From Ostrinia nubilalis (taxonomy: Eukaryota; Arthropoda; Insecta; Lepidoptera; Crambidae): a stretch of DNA of 64,000 nt. Location of the stretch: NCBI RefSeq assembly GCF_963855985.1, contig NC_087112.1, forward strand, positions 5,582,501 through 5,646,500. The letters are read 5' to 3'. Below are positions 35,718-47,332 of this stretch, piece by piece; positions within the stretch are counted from its first letter, which is position 1; the number at the start of each line of letters is the position of its first letter. The notes below the pieces were generated by a model, which worked only from the letters and a program-made list of their open reading frames with translations, had not been told where the DNA came from and ran no database searches. The position numbers and the translations under genes were made by a program.

Positions 35718-36467
35718 TGATAGATCGCCCGGAGTCCTGCCAGCAGGACTTAAAGTACTTCCGGTAGGACGCAAAATTAAAAGATCACAGTTTCGTAAGT
35801 ATATATTGTAGAAATTTCAAATTTACACGAAAAAATAGAGTGTTTCTCTCTCTTTCACCCAATAGTGCCCAAGATCGAAAAACGCGACTAACCGTTAGTC
35901 GGAGCCCGATGGCGCACGAGTATACACGGGGGCAGCGCGTTCGCGCTCGCGCTACACATTTTGACGCGCCGGGCGTGGAGTCGGCAACATTTTGGCGATA
36001 ATATTATAATGAATGTGAAGTATTCCAGCCTAATCAAACATTTATAATTTATTTCTTGTTTTTGTTTTTAATTTGTAGTGTATTTGTAAGTGATAGGTGT
36101 AATTTCTAATACAAAGTGATGTACCAAAGTAATTAATTTAAAGTTCCTTATTATAGTTCCTATTAGTTAAGTTGAAAGAAGATAAACAAGTTTATAATAT
36201 ATTAAGAAAAGTAAAATACTGGTTAAACAAAATGATTCTACGACATGACTTTTTATTTAATAAACACTAACCAAGTGTTTACTACTTCTGGTGAGGATGA
36301 GTTCAAATTTGAAGGTCACCGTACTGCTGGAAGGACCAGCAAGCAAACACGTACAAATTGCGTACTGCGGGCAGGACTTGCGATAATCTTCTGGCAGGAC
36401 GTTTAGAACAAAAGACCAGTCCTTCCAGAAGAGCTTCCAGCAGGACAAAGCACCGGGCGATCTATCA
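35718..36467. mobile_element. TTAA-flanked non-autonomous element
   Basis: Ends TGATAGATCGCCCGG and its exact inverse, flanked by TTAA at 35,714-35,717 and 36,468-36,471. Subterminal regions carry repeated GCAGGAC/GTCCTGC modules (GTCCTGCCAGCAGGAC at 35,734; TTCCAGCAGGAC at 36,435; CTGCTGGAAGGACCAGC at 36,322). TTAA targets fit piggyBac or Kolobok; the TGAT start is not the usual piggyBac CCC. A GC-rich interior lies at 35,900-35,995. Confidence 0.75.
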
Positions 36468-36802
36468 TTAAGAGTTAAAAAAAATTGGATTTACGAAACT
36501 CTATACTTTTTGTAGCAACTAACGTTACGCTAACAAGATCATTAGCTACATGTGCGTGTTATGTCTTTCTTTGATGGTAGTTTACTAACAGTAACAAACG
36601 TAGGTACTAACAGCTCATTTAGCCATTTATTATAATGTCCTGCTACCCATTTAGAAAATAGGTAGCTTACCTAGCTACTATTTTTCCTTGTTGTATTTTC
36701 CAGCTATTAAAATGGCGCTGTTATTAAAATCCACAAGAGCTTTTGTTCGACTTTCCAGCACAAAAGTAGGACGGAACGTAATCTTTTTACTGCGGACTGA
36801 AG

Positions 36803-37673
36803 AAGTTAAGCATTTGATTGTTTACGACGTAGATAAAACTTTTGCAGGCTGAGTTCGCGCTTATCAGGATCAAGAGTTCTTCGTACAATCTAGGATGTCC
36901 TGGAATTAAAAAAATCTAGTTTCGCTTTTGGAATCCTGCTTTGGGAGTGTACTAACTGGACATGTTTTGCAACATTGAGGAGATGAAAGGTTTAGGAAAA
37001 ACAAACATTTATTTCCTCTTATCTTTATTTCCAATGCCATACATCCAAGCCACACCTATTAATTTAAAAGTTAACAGTTTCACGGCAAATCTAAACTTCC
37101 TTGAGCTCGTTAAAGTTTGGAAACTGCATCAGTGTATCTTCTGGAAATTTTCTAACTAGCGCACAATAGTTGAGCTGTAGTAAGTAGGTACCTATCTACC
37201 CAAGGCTTCATACGGAAAGTTGGTAAATTAGAAGGATCTGTTGGATGTAGCATAAGATGATTCTGCTGATATCATGCGACACCTGATAAATTACCTATAG
37301 AAATATGTAGTGCTATGAAAGAGTTAAGTAAATATAAACTTTATGTTTACGACACGGATAAAGCTTTCATTGCTTGAGTTCTTCCATTATCAGGATCACA
37401 ACTTCCCACAATCTTAGATCGCCTTTATAAATTACAATCTTGTTCCACCTTTTGGAGCCGTCCAATAGAACGATAGACGCCATTACATTGCTATCTTCAT
37501 TTTAAACTTAACATTGAAATACCAACTCTATATTCTGCTATTTTCATTATAGAAGTTGGAACTTGTCACAGTTGCGAACTGCATTTAGCACGTTCTAACT
37601 CTAGTTTACCTACAATAGTACCAAGTACCAACTAAGTCTTCATACGTAAAGTTGGCTAACTTAGAAGTAGGTT
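36803..37673. repeat. diverged local tandem duplication
   Basis: Two related stretches: 36,803-37,236 and 37,321-37,673. Both start near GAGTTAAG, contain TTTACGAC..GATAAA.CTTT...GAGTTC...TATCAGGATCA and end CTTCATACG.AAAGTTGG...TTAGAAG. Spacing differs (about 520 bases at the start, 435 at the end), so indels followed the duplication. Confidence 0.6.
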
Positions 37674-37689
37674 TCAAGGGAAGTGGCGT

Positions 37690-39577
37690 TTGATGTTTGC
37701 GGTTCTGTCGTTGTTATTCTTTTTATGTCTGTCTAGGATCTAACTGTCTAAGTTCGCAAGAATGTGGTGCTTTCATAAACTTTCTGATAGACTTACTAGT
37801 CAATAAAACTTTATGGAAACGAAGCAACGAGCTTTAACAAAAACCTTAACTCTACGAACGAATACCTACAGCTTTTCAATTTGTTTAGTTCACAAAATTT
37901 TATTAAACGAAATCAAACTCAAGTCAGCGTCTTTTTGGTGCACCCACAGATTAGCAATTAAATTTATTGGCCCGTACGTGTGTAAGGACTGGTTTAGACT
38001 GTTGCTAAGCTGCCTTTGAGCCCGCGACGTGCGAGGATTGTCGATGGTCGACTTTTATGTTTTTTTAATCGCACTCGGATATAAAAAGCTAACACAATTT
38101 CTTCCAATGCGATTACTATTTTAGGCAGCGTGTAGCGTTGGGTGTTTTATAGCTCATGCAGACCATAATAACACACCTTCATCATTTTTTTGTCATGTTT
38201 GATAGGTAGTTGCATTGCGTGTGTGGTGCTGTTACTAATTAATACTTAATTAAAATTCACAGTTAAAATGAGTTAACAGTTGTGTTTCCTATAATAATTA
38301 CCTATTATAGATACTGCTAGGCCTATACATTATTCACGCTCATAAACTTAAATGAATACCGAAACCTACACTATGATCAGCTACCGAGCAGATTATCTCA
38401 GTGGCTATTAATCCACTTTAATCGTTCATTAGCGATCACCAGTTCAAAATAACGACATAATTGCTTCATACGCTCGATCGGACGAGATCAATCTGCCAAT
38501 CATAACGTCCACCATAATTTTCACAAACAAGTAAAAGCAAAGATTGCTGAATGAAGATAAGGCTCAATCAACGAAGAAATACTTAGTGATTATTTCTGGT
38601 CTGCGTTGAATAGGTCCTCCTAACAACGACGCAAAGGTTTCCTTCAGCGATATTAGACTTGATTTGGGGATAAAAAACGCATATTTTTTCAGTGGCATCG
38701 AATACCTAAGCCATCCTGTTGAATGACAGCCTTAAGGAATTTACAGGATTTTCAGTTGAATTAAAATTAATTCTGATAAACTGTTTTGCTGAATAAAGTT
38801 GTAAGTGTTAGCTACCAGAACACGATAGTCTCATAATATGCGTGGTAGATGAATGCTCAAATGCTGCACCAAAAGTAAATATCGATGCCACTGTGCAGTC
38901 AAAAAAGAAAAAGAGAGCATCAACATAAAAAGCATAGGTAGGTAACCTACGCCTAGGCCAGAAATTGGATCCGCCAAAAATGGAACGGAATGAAATTGCT
39001 TGCTTTTTAACGGACACTGGACCAGAAAAACAAACAAGCTTCCTGCATTCACTTGTTTGTTTACTATCACTGACGCTCAGCGTAAACAGTGCTGTCGTGC
39101 TGACGTACATGCGACGTTAATTAATATCTATTACACAGGTTCTGCTTTGTTGTAATTACTGGATAGCTGATAATTGCATTCAGCACGGATGTTGGATTTG
39201 ATATATTGTTTAATTTCATTAAATGTGACTTATTTTATTTGTTTCCATTTTCAAAATTAACTTGAAACATCACGAAACGTTTTTCAGGCAGACAGCGACT
39301 GAAGTTTGAAAATGTGTTCGAAAATTACTTCCTCAATGCAGTTTATGCAGCCCTGAATCTTGATTTAGTTTTCTTACAAGAATGGAAAACCTAGTACCAC
39401 CATATTTGTAGGAAGTAAGAGTCAAACACCTCTAAGCTCCTCTTTATCTTACCACATTATCTAAACATTACATAATGTATTATTCAGGGGATTAGGTAGC
39501 TTACGAGTGTGGAAGGTATTTTCCAGCCACAACCACAGACCCTCGCCTACTGAGATTGTAGCTAAACCCTTTTTATG
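37690..39577. other. no gene seen
   Basis: Non-coding sequence; the frames at 37,813 (+) and 38,808 (-) carry no motif I can name. Confidence 0.4.
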
Positions 39578-39956
39578 CTAGCGGCCGCCCGCGACTTCGT
39601 ACGCGTGGATCCCGTTTTACCCCCTTCATCTATCTTACGCGGTTTAGATTTTTTCATACAAAAGGATTTTCCCGCTAATTCCCGTTCCCGTGGGAATTCC
39701 TAAGTATACTATAACCTGCCCAGGAGTATGAATAATAAGTGTACCAAGTTTCGTTAAAATCCGTCGAGTAGTTTTTGTTTCTATAAGGAACATATTACAG
39801 ACAGACAGAAAGACAGACAGACAGACAAAAATTTTACTGATTGCATTTTTGGCATCAGTATCGATCACTAATCACCCCCTGATAGTTTTTTTGAAAATAT
39901 ATTTCATGTACAGAATTGACCTCTCTACAGATTTATTATAAGTATAGATATAGATA
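39578..39956 (+). mobile_element. RTE-like LINE 3' tail
   Basis: Begins CTAGCGGCCGCCCGCGACTT, contains TCCCGTTCCCGTGGGAATTC once, then CCTGCCCAGGAGTATGA, AAATCCGTCGAGTAGTTTTT, a (GACA)n run at about 39,800-39,828 and ends near TATAGATATAGAT. It is the unexpanded relative of the copy at 6,234. Confidence 0.75.
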
Positions 39957-41415
39957 ACAGTAAGTTTTCTGCAGTAATGTATATGATAAGAGTCCGTAAA
40001 ATGACAGCTTATAGGTAATCATCGACCAATAAGAAACGCCGAAATTCAATTTGGTCATTTAATTTGATCTGTACATCTACTCTTAAATTCGGTTAATACA
40101 AAATCTAGCCTTCCCCCTGTGCCCCACATCCCACTTGTACGAGTAACGTCGCATTCCAATTGACTGCAGTGATTGGCGGCCATTACGCATCGTTACACAA
40201 TCATTAAACGTTTGAGGACTGTACTGCCAGTGACACAGTGCACGTCATTTCTCCACAAGGTCTATGTCATGTCACTGGCACGCTGGTAAACAATACGCGG
40301 CCTTGAGCGAATTATGTCAAAGTACGAGAAACGTGGTTGTGTAACCGCATTGAATAGTGTTATGGCTGAAGCGTAATTCGAAGCTGATAAGTTTATGAAT
40401 GAGTCAGATTTGCGGGTTTAATCAATCAAAATTTACGTCGGAGTTAAACTTGATTGCGCCCCTATATTGATAGGCATGCATTTACCTACTCGGCATTAAT
40501 TAGTCACCATTTCACCAACCAAATGTTTAAGTTCAATGTCAGAAAACGTGGTATCGCTATATTATTCGCGACAGAATTAGCACTTTTTTTGCGAATTTAA
40601 ATGCAAATTAACATTCTTATGAATCCAATAACGCTTCCAAGAAAGCCTGTTTCTATTTTGTGTTTTTTAAACTATATTATTGCATCAAACTTTCTGAATT
40701 TACAATATTAGATGTAGATACAATAATAATATGTGGTTCGTACAGTCTGACTACAATCCATATTTCCATTTGCTTGATTCGCGGTTGACGTTTGATGATG
40801 CGTCCACTTTCGTTGCAGCAGATAATGTCGCTTGCAATTAAGGTCAATGTGTCTTTAGTTAAGAGTTAAGAAAGCGATATATCTCTACACATAAGCTTAG
40901 TCATCTAAGAGCTGTTTAATGGTGGTACGAATGACCTAGTGTTGACCAGCTTGAGATAACACTTTAACCTGGTGGTAAGAGATTGAAACTCTCTTGACTC
41001 GGAGAGTCTTTGGGTTTTTTTCACACTGTCTAAAAAAGAAACCGTTCGGTGAATTCAGAGGGCAAGATGGCAGTGTTGCTACAATTAAATTCTCATCTTC
41101 CTCATCGATCAATCTCAGGTGTTTTTACAAAACATTAAAGAAGAAGAACATAAAAGTTATTATTTCTGACGTAAAAAAAATATAACAATTCTGGAAAATG
41201 TAGTCCATAAACCGTGTGAAAACATTACATAACACGAGTGATCTACAAAATCCGACAAAGTGCTCTAATCGACGTGAGACATCGCTTTGCTAGGTGTGTC
41301 GACAATTTAGAAAAGTGCAGAAGATTCTGTAAAGAATCATAGTCATTATCTGTATTTTATTATGTAGCTAGGTTACCATGTCTCAATCCTGTTTGAACAT
41401 TCTAAAACATTACCC
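39957..41415. other. no gene seen
   Basis: Non-coding AT-rich sequence. Confidence 0.4.
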
Positions 41416-41464
41416 CTTAAGATCTCCTCGTGCAAATATTATATTTGCACGAGGAGATCTTAAG
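41416..41464. repeat. near-perfect 24-bp-arm hairpin
   Basis: Arms CTTAAGATCTCCTCGTGCAA... and its exact inverse meet around a single unpaired base at 41,440. Twenty-four perfect pairs with a one-base loop. Confidence 0.95.
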
Positions 41465-41620
41465 AGGTAGGGGTAGTCGCAATTCTGCAAATATAATAGT
41501 CTAAATTAAGAACTTCCTTCAAATTGAAACTTATTGGATAGAGTAATTAAAAAGTTGATAAGACAAAAAAATTATATAACGTATTCTTATAAAGAAGATT
41601 TATAGCTGGAGGTGCTTTAA

Positions 41621-42544
41621 CCCGGCGCCAATGACGTGAAAATAATTTCAAAGACGATGACCTCGGGTCATATTGACCCTAATTTCATCGATCACTTTTT
41701 AGGAAATTGAACAAGTAATCTTAATTTTAATTACTGTCCATGTATATAGGGTTCATTACTGAGCTAATAAAACAAAAATAAAACGAATACATTACATAAA
41801 TCATTTTTTTGAAAATTTTTAAACAAAACATGAAAAAATCGTGTATAGAAACACAATGAGTCTATATTTTTGGTTTTTGATAAAGATTTTTAGTATTAAT
41901 AGGAATTAACAATGTTAAATAGTGAAAAAGAGATAAAAATCAACTTTTTTTATGCAGATACAATGAGATAAGTCTTCTACTTCATCATTCAGAGCCATGG
42001 AACTGCTGCAACTGGTGCAGTATGTAATCAAATGGTCTGGACATGTAAATGCGGCATGACGCACTTGCCGGCGTCGTACTAATGCAAGGTCGAGATTATT
42101 CAAAGACTGAGTCCACATCACTTGCGTCTTTTCACTTTTGTTGTCATTTTAACGTTCTGGCTATTACAGTCTGAAATTCTTCACTTTCGGAATCCGACTC
42201 TTCTAGCAACGTTTTATTCTTGCTGGGTCATTTAACAGACATTTTGACTAAAAACTTAAAAAAAGAACAACATAAACTAGCACTAAACACAAAATAAGCG
42301 AATAAAAGTAAGCCACAAAATCACCGCGCCACCGATGACGCCGGGTCATAATGACCCGTTTTAATTTGAAGCCTGTGTATCTCGTTATGCAAGCGGAGTC
42401 ACACTGAGCTAACTAACGGAATGGACTTAGGGAGGTTGTATCTCCAGCTATACGAACGCTTGAACCACAAAATGGACGCAAAAAAAAATTATGAACGTTT
42501 GAAAATGCCTCGGGTCAATATGACCCAGCGTCATTGACGCCGGG
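41621..42544. mobile_element. piggyBac-type element with transposase relic
   Basis: Ends CCCGGCGCCAATGACG and (inverted) CCCGGCGTCAATGACG, flanked by TTAA at 41,617-41,620 and 42,545-42,548: the piggyBac pattern. The palindrome GGGTCATATTGACCC lies inside both ends (41,664 and 42,513), with a relative GGGTCATAATGACCC at 42,341. On the minus strand about 42,242-42,148 an ATG is followed, across an apparent frame slip, by an acidic stretch EESDSESEEF typical of piggyBac transposase N-termini. Non-autonomous, 924 bp. Confidence 0.82.
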
Positions 42545-42548
42545 TTAA

Positions 42549-44870
42549 ATAAATTAAATCGACTAAAGCTCGGAGCTTGTAGAGTCCGAAGCCTTCTATA
42601 CTCCTGTGTATTATGTTCCTAGGTGTCAGACGAAGTTATGGCTGCGCGGCGAAAATTGATCAATTTGCGGATAATGGACCGTGGCAGTAATTAATCGTAG
42701 TTAGTAGCATCATCGGCAATATCTATTCGATGCTCAATCAGTATTATTATCAGGAACTTTGAATAGATATTGATCTTCTTACGTCCATGAAAAAGTGTTT
42801 ATTATTTTAGAAAGTAATAATACTTAATATGTTTGTTTTTACATTGCTAAGGGAAAAATCTTTACTATTGCTAAGTCTATCTTACTTATCTATTCAGTTT
42901 GATTACACTATGGTACAAGAATTCGCTACCGATCGGCCAATCTAGAAATCATTTAAGAAGTCATAGTTCATTCAGTTCAGTCGTGGTCCGTGTACGTCCT
43001 GAGGCCGAAATGATAATATGATGATCATTGAAACCTTTAAGACGTATGATCACTTTATTATGTTCATATTCCAATTAGACCTGAACTAATAACTATCTGA
43101 GACCAGCAATATTAGAAACGGTACACGATACCCAAGCGCTCCTTATAGTGGCAATGAAGATGATCTAATTTGGGCTATTTTGGTCAACAGCTTCAAGTCT
43201 TATGAGTTTATGAATTAAACCCGTCGAGCACCGTTTTGAACCTTTAAGATGTTCTATTTCAGGTCCTATAGGGGCGTGTTTATAAACATACATTACTGTA
43301 ACTCCTCACTATGCTCTTTAATCCTACCACGTGCGTTTTATGATGTGTTGGTTTGCCGGCTTCCTGGTTATACCACAAAATAAGTACCTACATTATACTT
43401 AAAACCTGTGACTCTATACTTTAAGTTATACCTATTACTCGGACTTTCCACGGCGTTCATTGTTTCTAGATGAGTGATATTTTAGTGGCTCTAGAAAATA
43501 AAATTACCATCTGGGATTTTCAGGAGGCAGAGTTCTCTAGCTTCCTGAAATGTCAAATCATTCGTTGTGATTTAAGTTCACGTTGAGTAAGACCTTAGTG
43601 TTTAAGGGCACTAACTTTCTACTAAATGTAAATGACAACGTTTACGTACTGGATACAGTTAATAAATCCCAATAGATTGGATCATAAACCCGTGGTGAAG
43701 TCTAAACGCATGACCTGACCCAATTACTGGCTTTCCTCAAGAATAAGGAGCTTTTTCATTAACTGGACAGACTTCAGCGATGTGTCGCGTCCCTCGTAAA
43801 CCTTTGTGTTTTAGATCGTTTTGAAATTCTAATTGATATCGTAAAGATTTAACGCGGTTTGTTTATGTATGTCTTGTTTTAAGTAAACTTAGAGTATAAA
43901 ACCTGAAATCCAGTTAAAATTACCATAATTCAGTGTGCTAGAGTCTTAAACTCCGCCGTCTCGGACGCCATTGCAGTTTAATGAAACTTTCACAATGCAT
44001 CGATCGACATGTATTCCAGTAGGCCGGCGCCCTTTACGTAAGTAGACCTAACAAAAGTATCGATCTTCAAAAAAATTGGGCTAGTGATGCTACGCACGGA
44101 CTAACCAGCATCTTTATTGGCATCCCGCTGGTATTAAGAAATTGGGAATGTTTTTATTATCTACTAAATACGCCGTCTGATAGTTAATTCGAGTAACAGA
44201 CTGGCTAAGTATATCAAAAAGAAAGTACGTTGATTGAATGTAATAATATTTTACTTAAAAGTCGATTTGTTTTTTGGAAACAAATACTTAACCAGTTTAC
44301 TTTTATGGTAAATTAAAACATTAATAATAGTTAAATGCCCTGTCCAGTACGTTTATTTGACCAGTTATCACCAAACAAGTAACTACATTAAAGCTTGTTT
44401 GTACTTCTAACACAATTTGCTTGCGGCGCCTGCAAGCGTTTTGCCGGCAAACACACGTGCACTCAATTAATGTTGCGGTGTATTCCTGAAGAGGTTTTAG
44501 AATGCAAGCCGTTTGCCTACGCTACGCCAATTAAAGTTGGAGTACTTGTTAGTTAATGCATAAAATATGCTATGCAGGTCAATTGACTGTATTTCAGCGC
44601 GGAAACTAGGTGATGCATTAATATTTAAACACCAGCCATTTGCCCTTTTCATGTTATTTGTAGGTACTATACTCGTTAAACGTTATTTAAGAGTATTTAA
44701 TCGTTACGGCGACAAACTGTAAATTATTTTTTTGTACCTAAAAAGTACTCCTAATTACCCTCCTCGTCCGCTCTGTGGCTTAGTTTTTGCGGGATGTCCT
44801 TCCTAAACTTTCCAGCAAAAAGAAAACGAGAGGTGTCGACTCGGTACGTGTATTCGTTGCAAAAGTGGAC
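42549..44870. other. no gene seen
   Basis: Non-coding sequence; no element ends recognised. Confidence 0.4.
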
Positions 44871-44894
44871 CTTAAGGCGATTAGAGTCCTCAAT
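44871..44894 (-). repeat. 24-bp word shared (inverted) with 53,384
   Basis: Exact inverse of the 24 bases at 53,384-53,407 (ATTGAGGACTCTAATCGCCT...). Surroundings do not align well by eye. A dispersed repeat family is the simplest reading. Confidence 0.7.
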
Positions 44895-45357
44895 GACCTT
44901 GGGCGTTTGACCTTCACGCCGCGAGCAACACCCGCGTACCCCGCACCAAAAACTCCGATTTGACACCGATCAAAATTACACGGGCATAGGTAGATACAGA
45001 ATAGAAGCTCTTTCTTCATACATTACTGCCTATTATTTTAAACTTAAATTGGTGAACCTTGATGTCGGTGTCATTTAACTCAGGCGTAAAGGTATTTAAT
45101 AAAAATAACAAAATCCATGAACATTTTGTACGGGATAAAATTTTATTTTATTTTTCGTAAATTTTCTAATGCTTTTGTCGGTTCAGTCGTTCTCGAAATT
45201 TGAACAAACCCGACTTTATTACAAGCTTTTATTTAGCTTGCAATTTATGATGTATGTAGGTAATTACATAAATGTTTGTTCGGGTGGAATCTTGCAAGCT
45301 GAATTAGTTAGACCAACTTCCTGACGACAACTAGGCTAGATGACAAAATTTCAATTA

Positions 45358-45600
45358 TTTGTCCGTCAGACAGATAATTAGAAAATATTAGACTCATATT
45401 TTTTATTTTCTTTCATAATTAAATAATAACAGTGCTACATCGAGTTGAAATGGCGCGATACGCCACGCTTGAGTAGAAGTTTTACTCAAATGTGACGTCA
45501 CGCGAGATTTCAACTCAATAATATAATACTGTAATTATTCGATTATGGAAAAAATTAAAAAATATGAGTCTAATATTTTCTAATTATCTGACGGACTAAA
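45358..45600. mobile_element. TA-flanked MITE
   Basis: Terminal inverted repeats TTTGTCCGTCAGA... and (inverted) TTTAGTCCGTCAGA..., about 43 bp with small indels, flanked by TA at 45,356-45,357 and 45,601-45,602. A second inverted repeat lies inside (GAGTTGAAATGGCG and CGAGATTTCAACTC), so the whole element can fold. 243 bp, non-coding. Confidence 0.8.
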
Positions 45601-45708
45601 TAGAATTTCGATTTCATTACCCAGTCATCATCCCTATTGGAACGCATTAGTACCTAGTATTGTCTATGGCGTAAAAAAGCAAATGCTTTATCTTAATTTT
45701 TGAATGTG

Positions 45709-45796
45709 ACAGGAGGCAAACGAGCAAACGGATCACCTGTTGGTAAATGATTACCGTCGCCCATAGACACCCGCAGACCCAGGGGCGTTACAGGTG
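45709..45796. mobile_element. lepidopteran retroposon fragment
   Basis: ACAGGAGGCAAACGAGCA...GGATCACCTG...GATTACCGTCGCCCAT...ACCC is a word chain I recognise as widespread in lepidopteran repeats; the element class is uncertain. Fragment only. Confidence 0.45.
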
Positions 45797-46117
45797 TTAT
45801 TTTTAATTGTGGTATTTTCGCGAAGAAACACATTGAAAATATAAATTGTTTTCTTCACGTAAATCGATTAAGTTACAGATTCTGACTAGCTCCTAATTTG
45901 GATACTAATTGCAAAGGCCTAGTAAATAAATAACGTAATAATTTTTCTACTTGTATTTATCTAGTGCAGTTGTTTTGGAGTCAATTATAGTTTTTTTACA
46001 CTAATAGATTCTATTCAGGTAGAAAATAGCGTCTGAGCGCGTCATAATTCAATTGTATCGTCTGACTGCACGTACTCTATGAACAATTCTGACATAAAAT
46101 CTATTGTCGAACGAAAG

Positions 46118-46243
46118 CTGGGTTGCACCATCTTACTTCAACTTTGACAAGCGTCAAAAGTCTGTCTAACTCCATACAAAAAACACCGGTTATCGCCAAA
46201 GCTACGGTCAAAGTTAGGTCACGTCAGGTGGTGCAACTCAGCC
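46118..46243. mobile_element. short MITE (GGGTTGCACCA family)
   Basis: Ends GCTGGGTTGCACCA and (inverted) GCTGAGTTGCACCA; inner pairs AACTTTGAC/GTCAAAGTT. A frequent lepidopteran MITE type by sight. The target duplication is not clear. Confidence 0.65.
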
Positions 46244-46249
46244 AAAGAA

Positions 46250-47171
46250 AAAATTCATTTTGATCGCTAATGTCAGTTTGCAGCGAGTGACACAACCTCC
46301 CCGTCTGAAGGCCAGCGGCCGACTGCCCACGGGGTGGAAACGCCATAGAGTTTGACAGCTCCATAGAGAGTGAATTTTTTTGACAGTTCCGAGAGGAAGT
46401 GACTTTTTTTATAGTTGTCGTTTGTATGCGACAATGGTCTTTTGCGTGTCTGGAATCAAGCTAGTAAACATTTTCGAATTACAACTCAACTTTTATTTAT
46501 AAATTATTTTATTGAATCTATTTGCATTCTATAAATTAAATGATTACCTATATAAAAGTATATTAATTCAAAGTCGTAATTTTCACTTTAATCACTTTAG
46601 TTCCGTCTCAAGTCTACAACTGTGACATTATTAAAAAAAATAAACGTCAAAAATTTTCATCGAAAAAACGTGTTTGTCTTTAAACGAATTTTATCTAATT
46701 AAAATCAATAATTTCTCAATCATTATTAATAAGAACTACATGTGCATGGATTGCCTGTTGGATTGATGTTTGTTTAAGAAGGAATTTCTCTCTCAAGTAA
46801 GATATCCACTCGAGAAAGGTGGTTATTGCAGCTTGTAGCAACATCATGTTTTATCAAGTATTGAACCACACAAAGGATTAAATCTTCATTACAACATCAT
46901 TCATAACTCCATTTAAATCAATGGAAACTAAATATGGATCGTTTCACGGAGTAACAACATACTTTGGAGTTTGGACCCAAAATACAATACACGTAGGTAC
47001 ATTGCAGGCATAAATTGCAGGACACAGTGAATGTTACGTGTTTTCTACAGTGAATCTAAGTATCTATTTGTTTCAGGTTAATATCGAACTTCGAACTTAT
47101 AGTAAGGTGTTAAGCTGCAATTACAATAAAAGTGCTTGCTATGGAATCACCGGTGCTGCTCATTATTGTCA
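46250..47171. other. no gene seen
   Basis: Non-coding spacer up to the Jockey insertion. Confidence 0.4.
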
Positions 47172-47180
47172 ACTGTTACT
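47172..47180. repeat. target-site duplication, left copy
   Basis: ACTGTTACT directly beside the poly(A) end of the Jockey element; identical to 51,892-51,900. One more T may belong to it but cannot be told from the tail. Confidence 0.9.
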
Positions 47181-47332
47181 TTTTTTTTTTTTTTTTTTTT
47201 GTTTTATGGTTTAATCATGCGATCAGTCCTCAAAAACTATAAGCAGATGGGGTGGATTCTTTTCGTCATTTAGAGCACTGCTCCCAGCGGAAACAGGCCT
47301 TTATTTTTCTTAATCTCAGGTTTATTTTCAGA

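Noticed and set aside
41915..42121. Minus-strand 68-codon frame with several Cys, considered as a piggyBac zinc domain
   Set aside because: Cys spacing does not match the family's C-terminal finger; only the acidic stretch further upstream looks like transposase.
44780..45019. 79-codon minus-strand frame around the 24-bp shared word
   Set aside because: No similarity beyond the shared word with the frame at 53,367; not supported as a protein.
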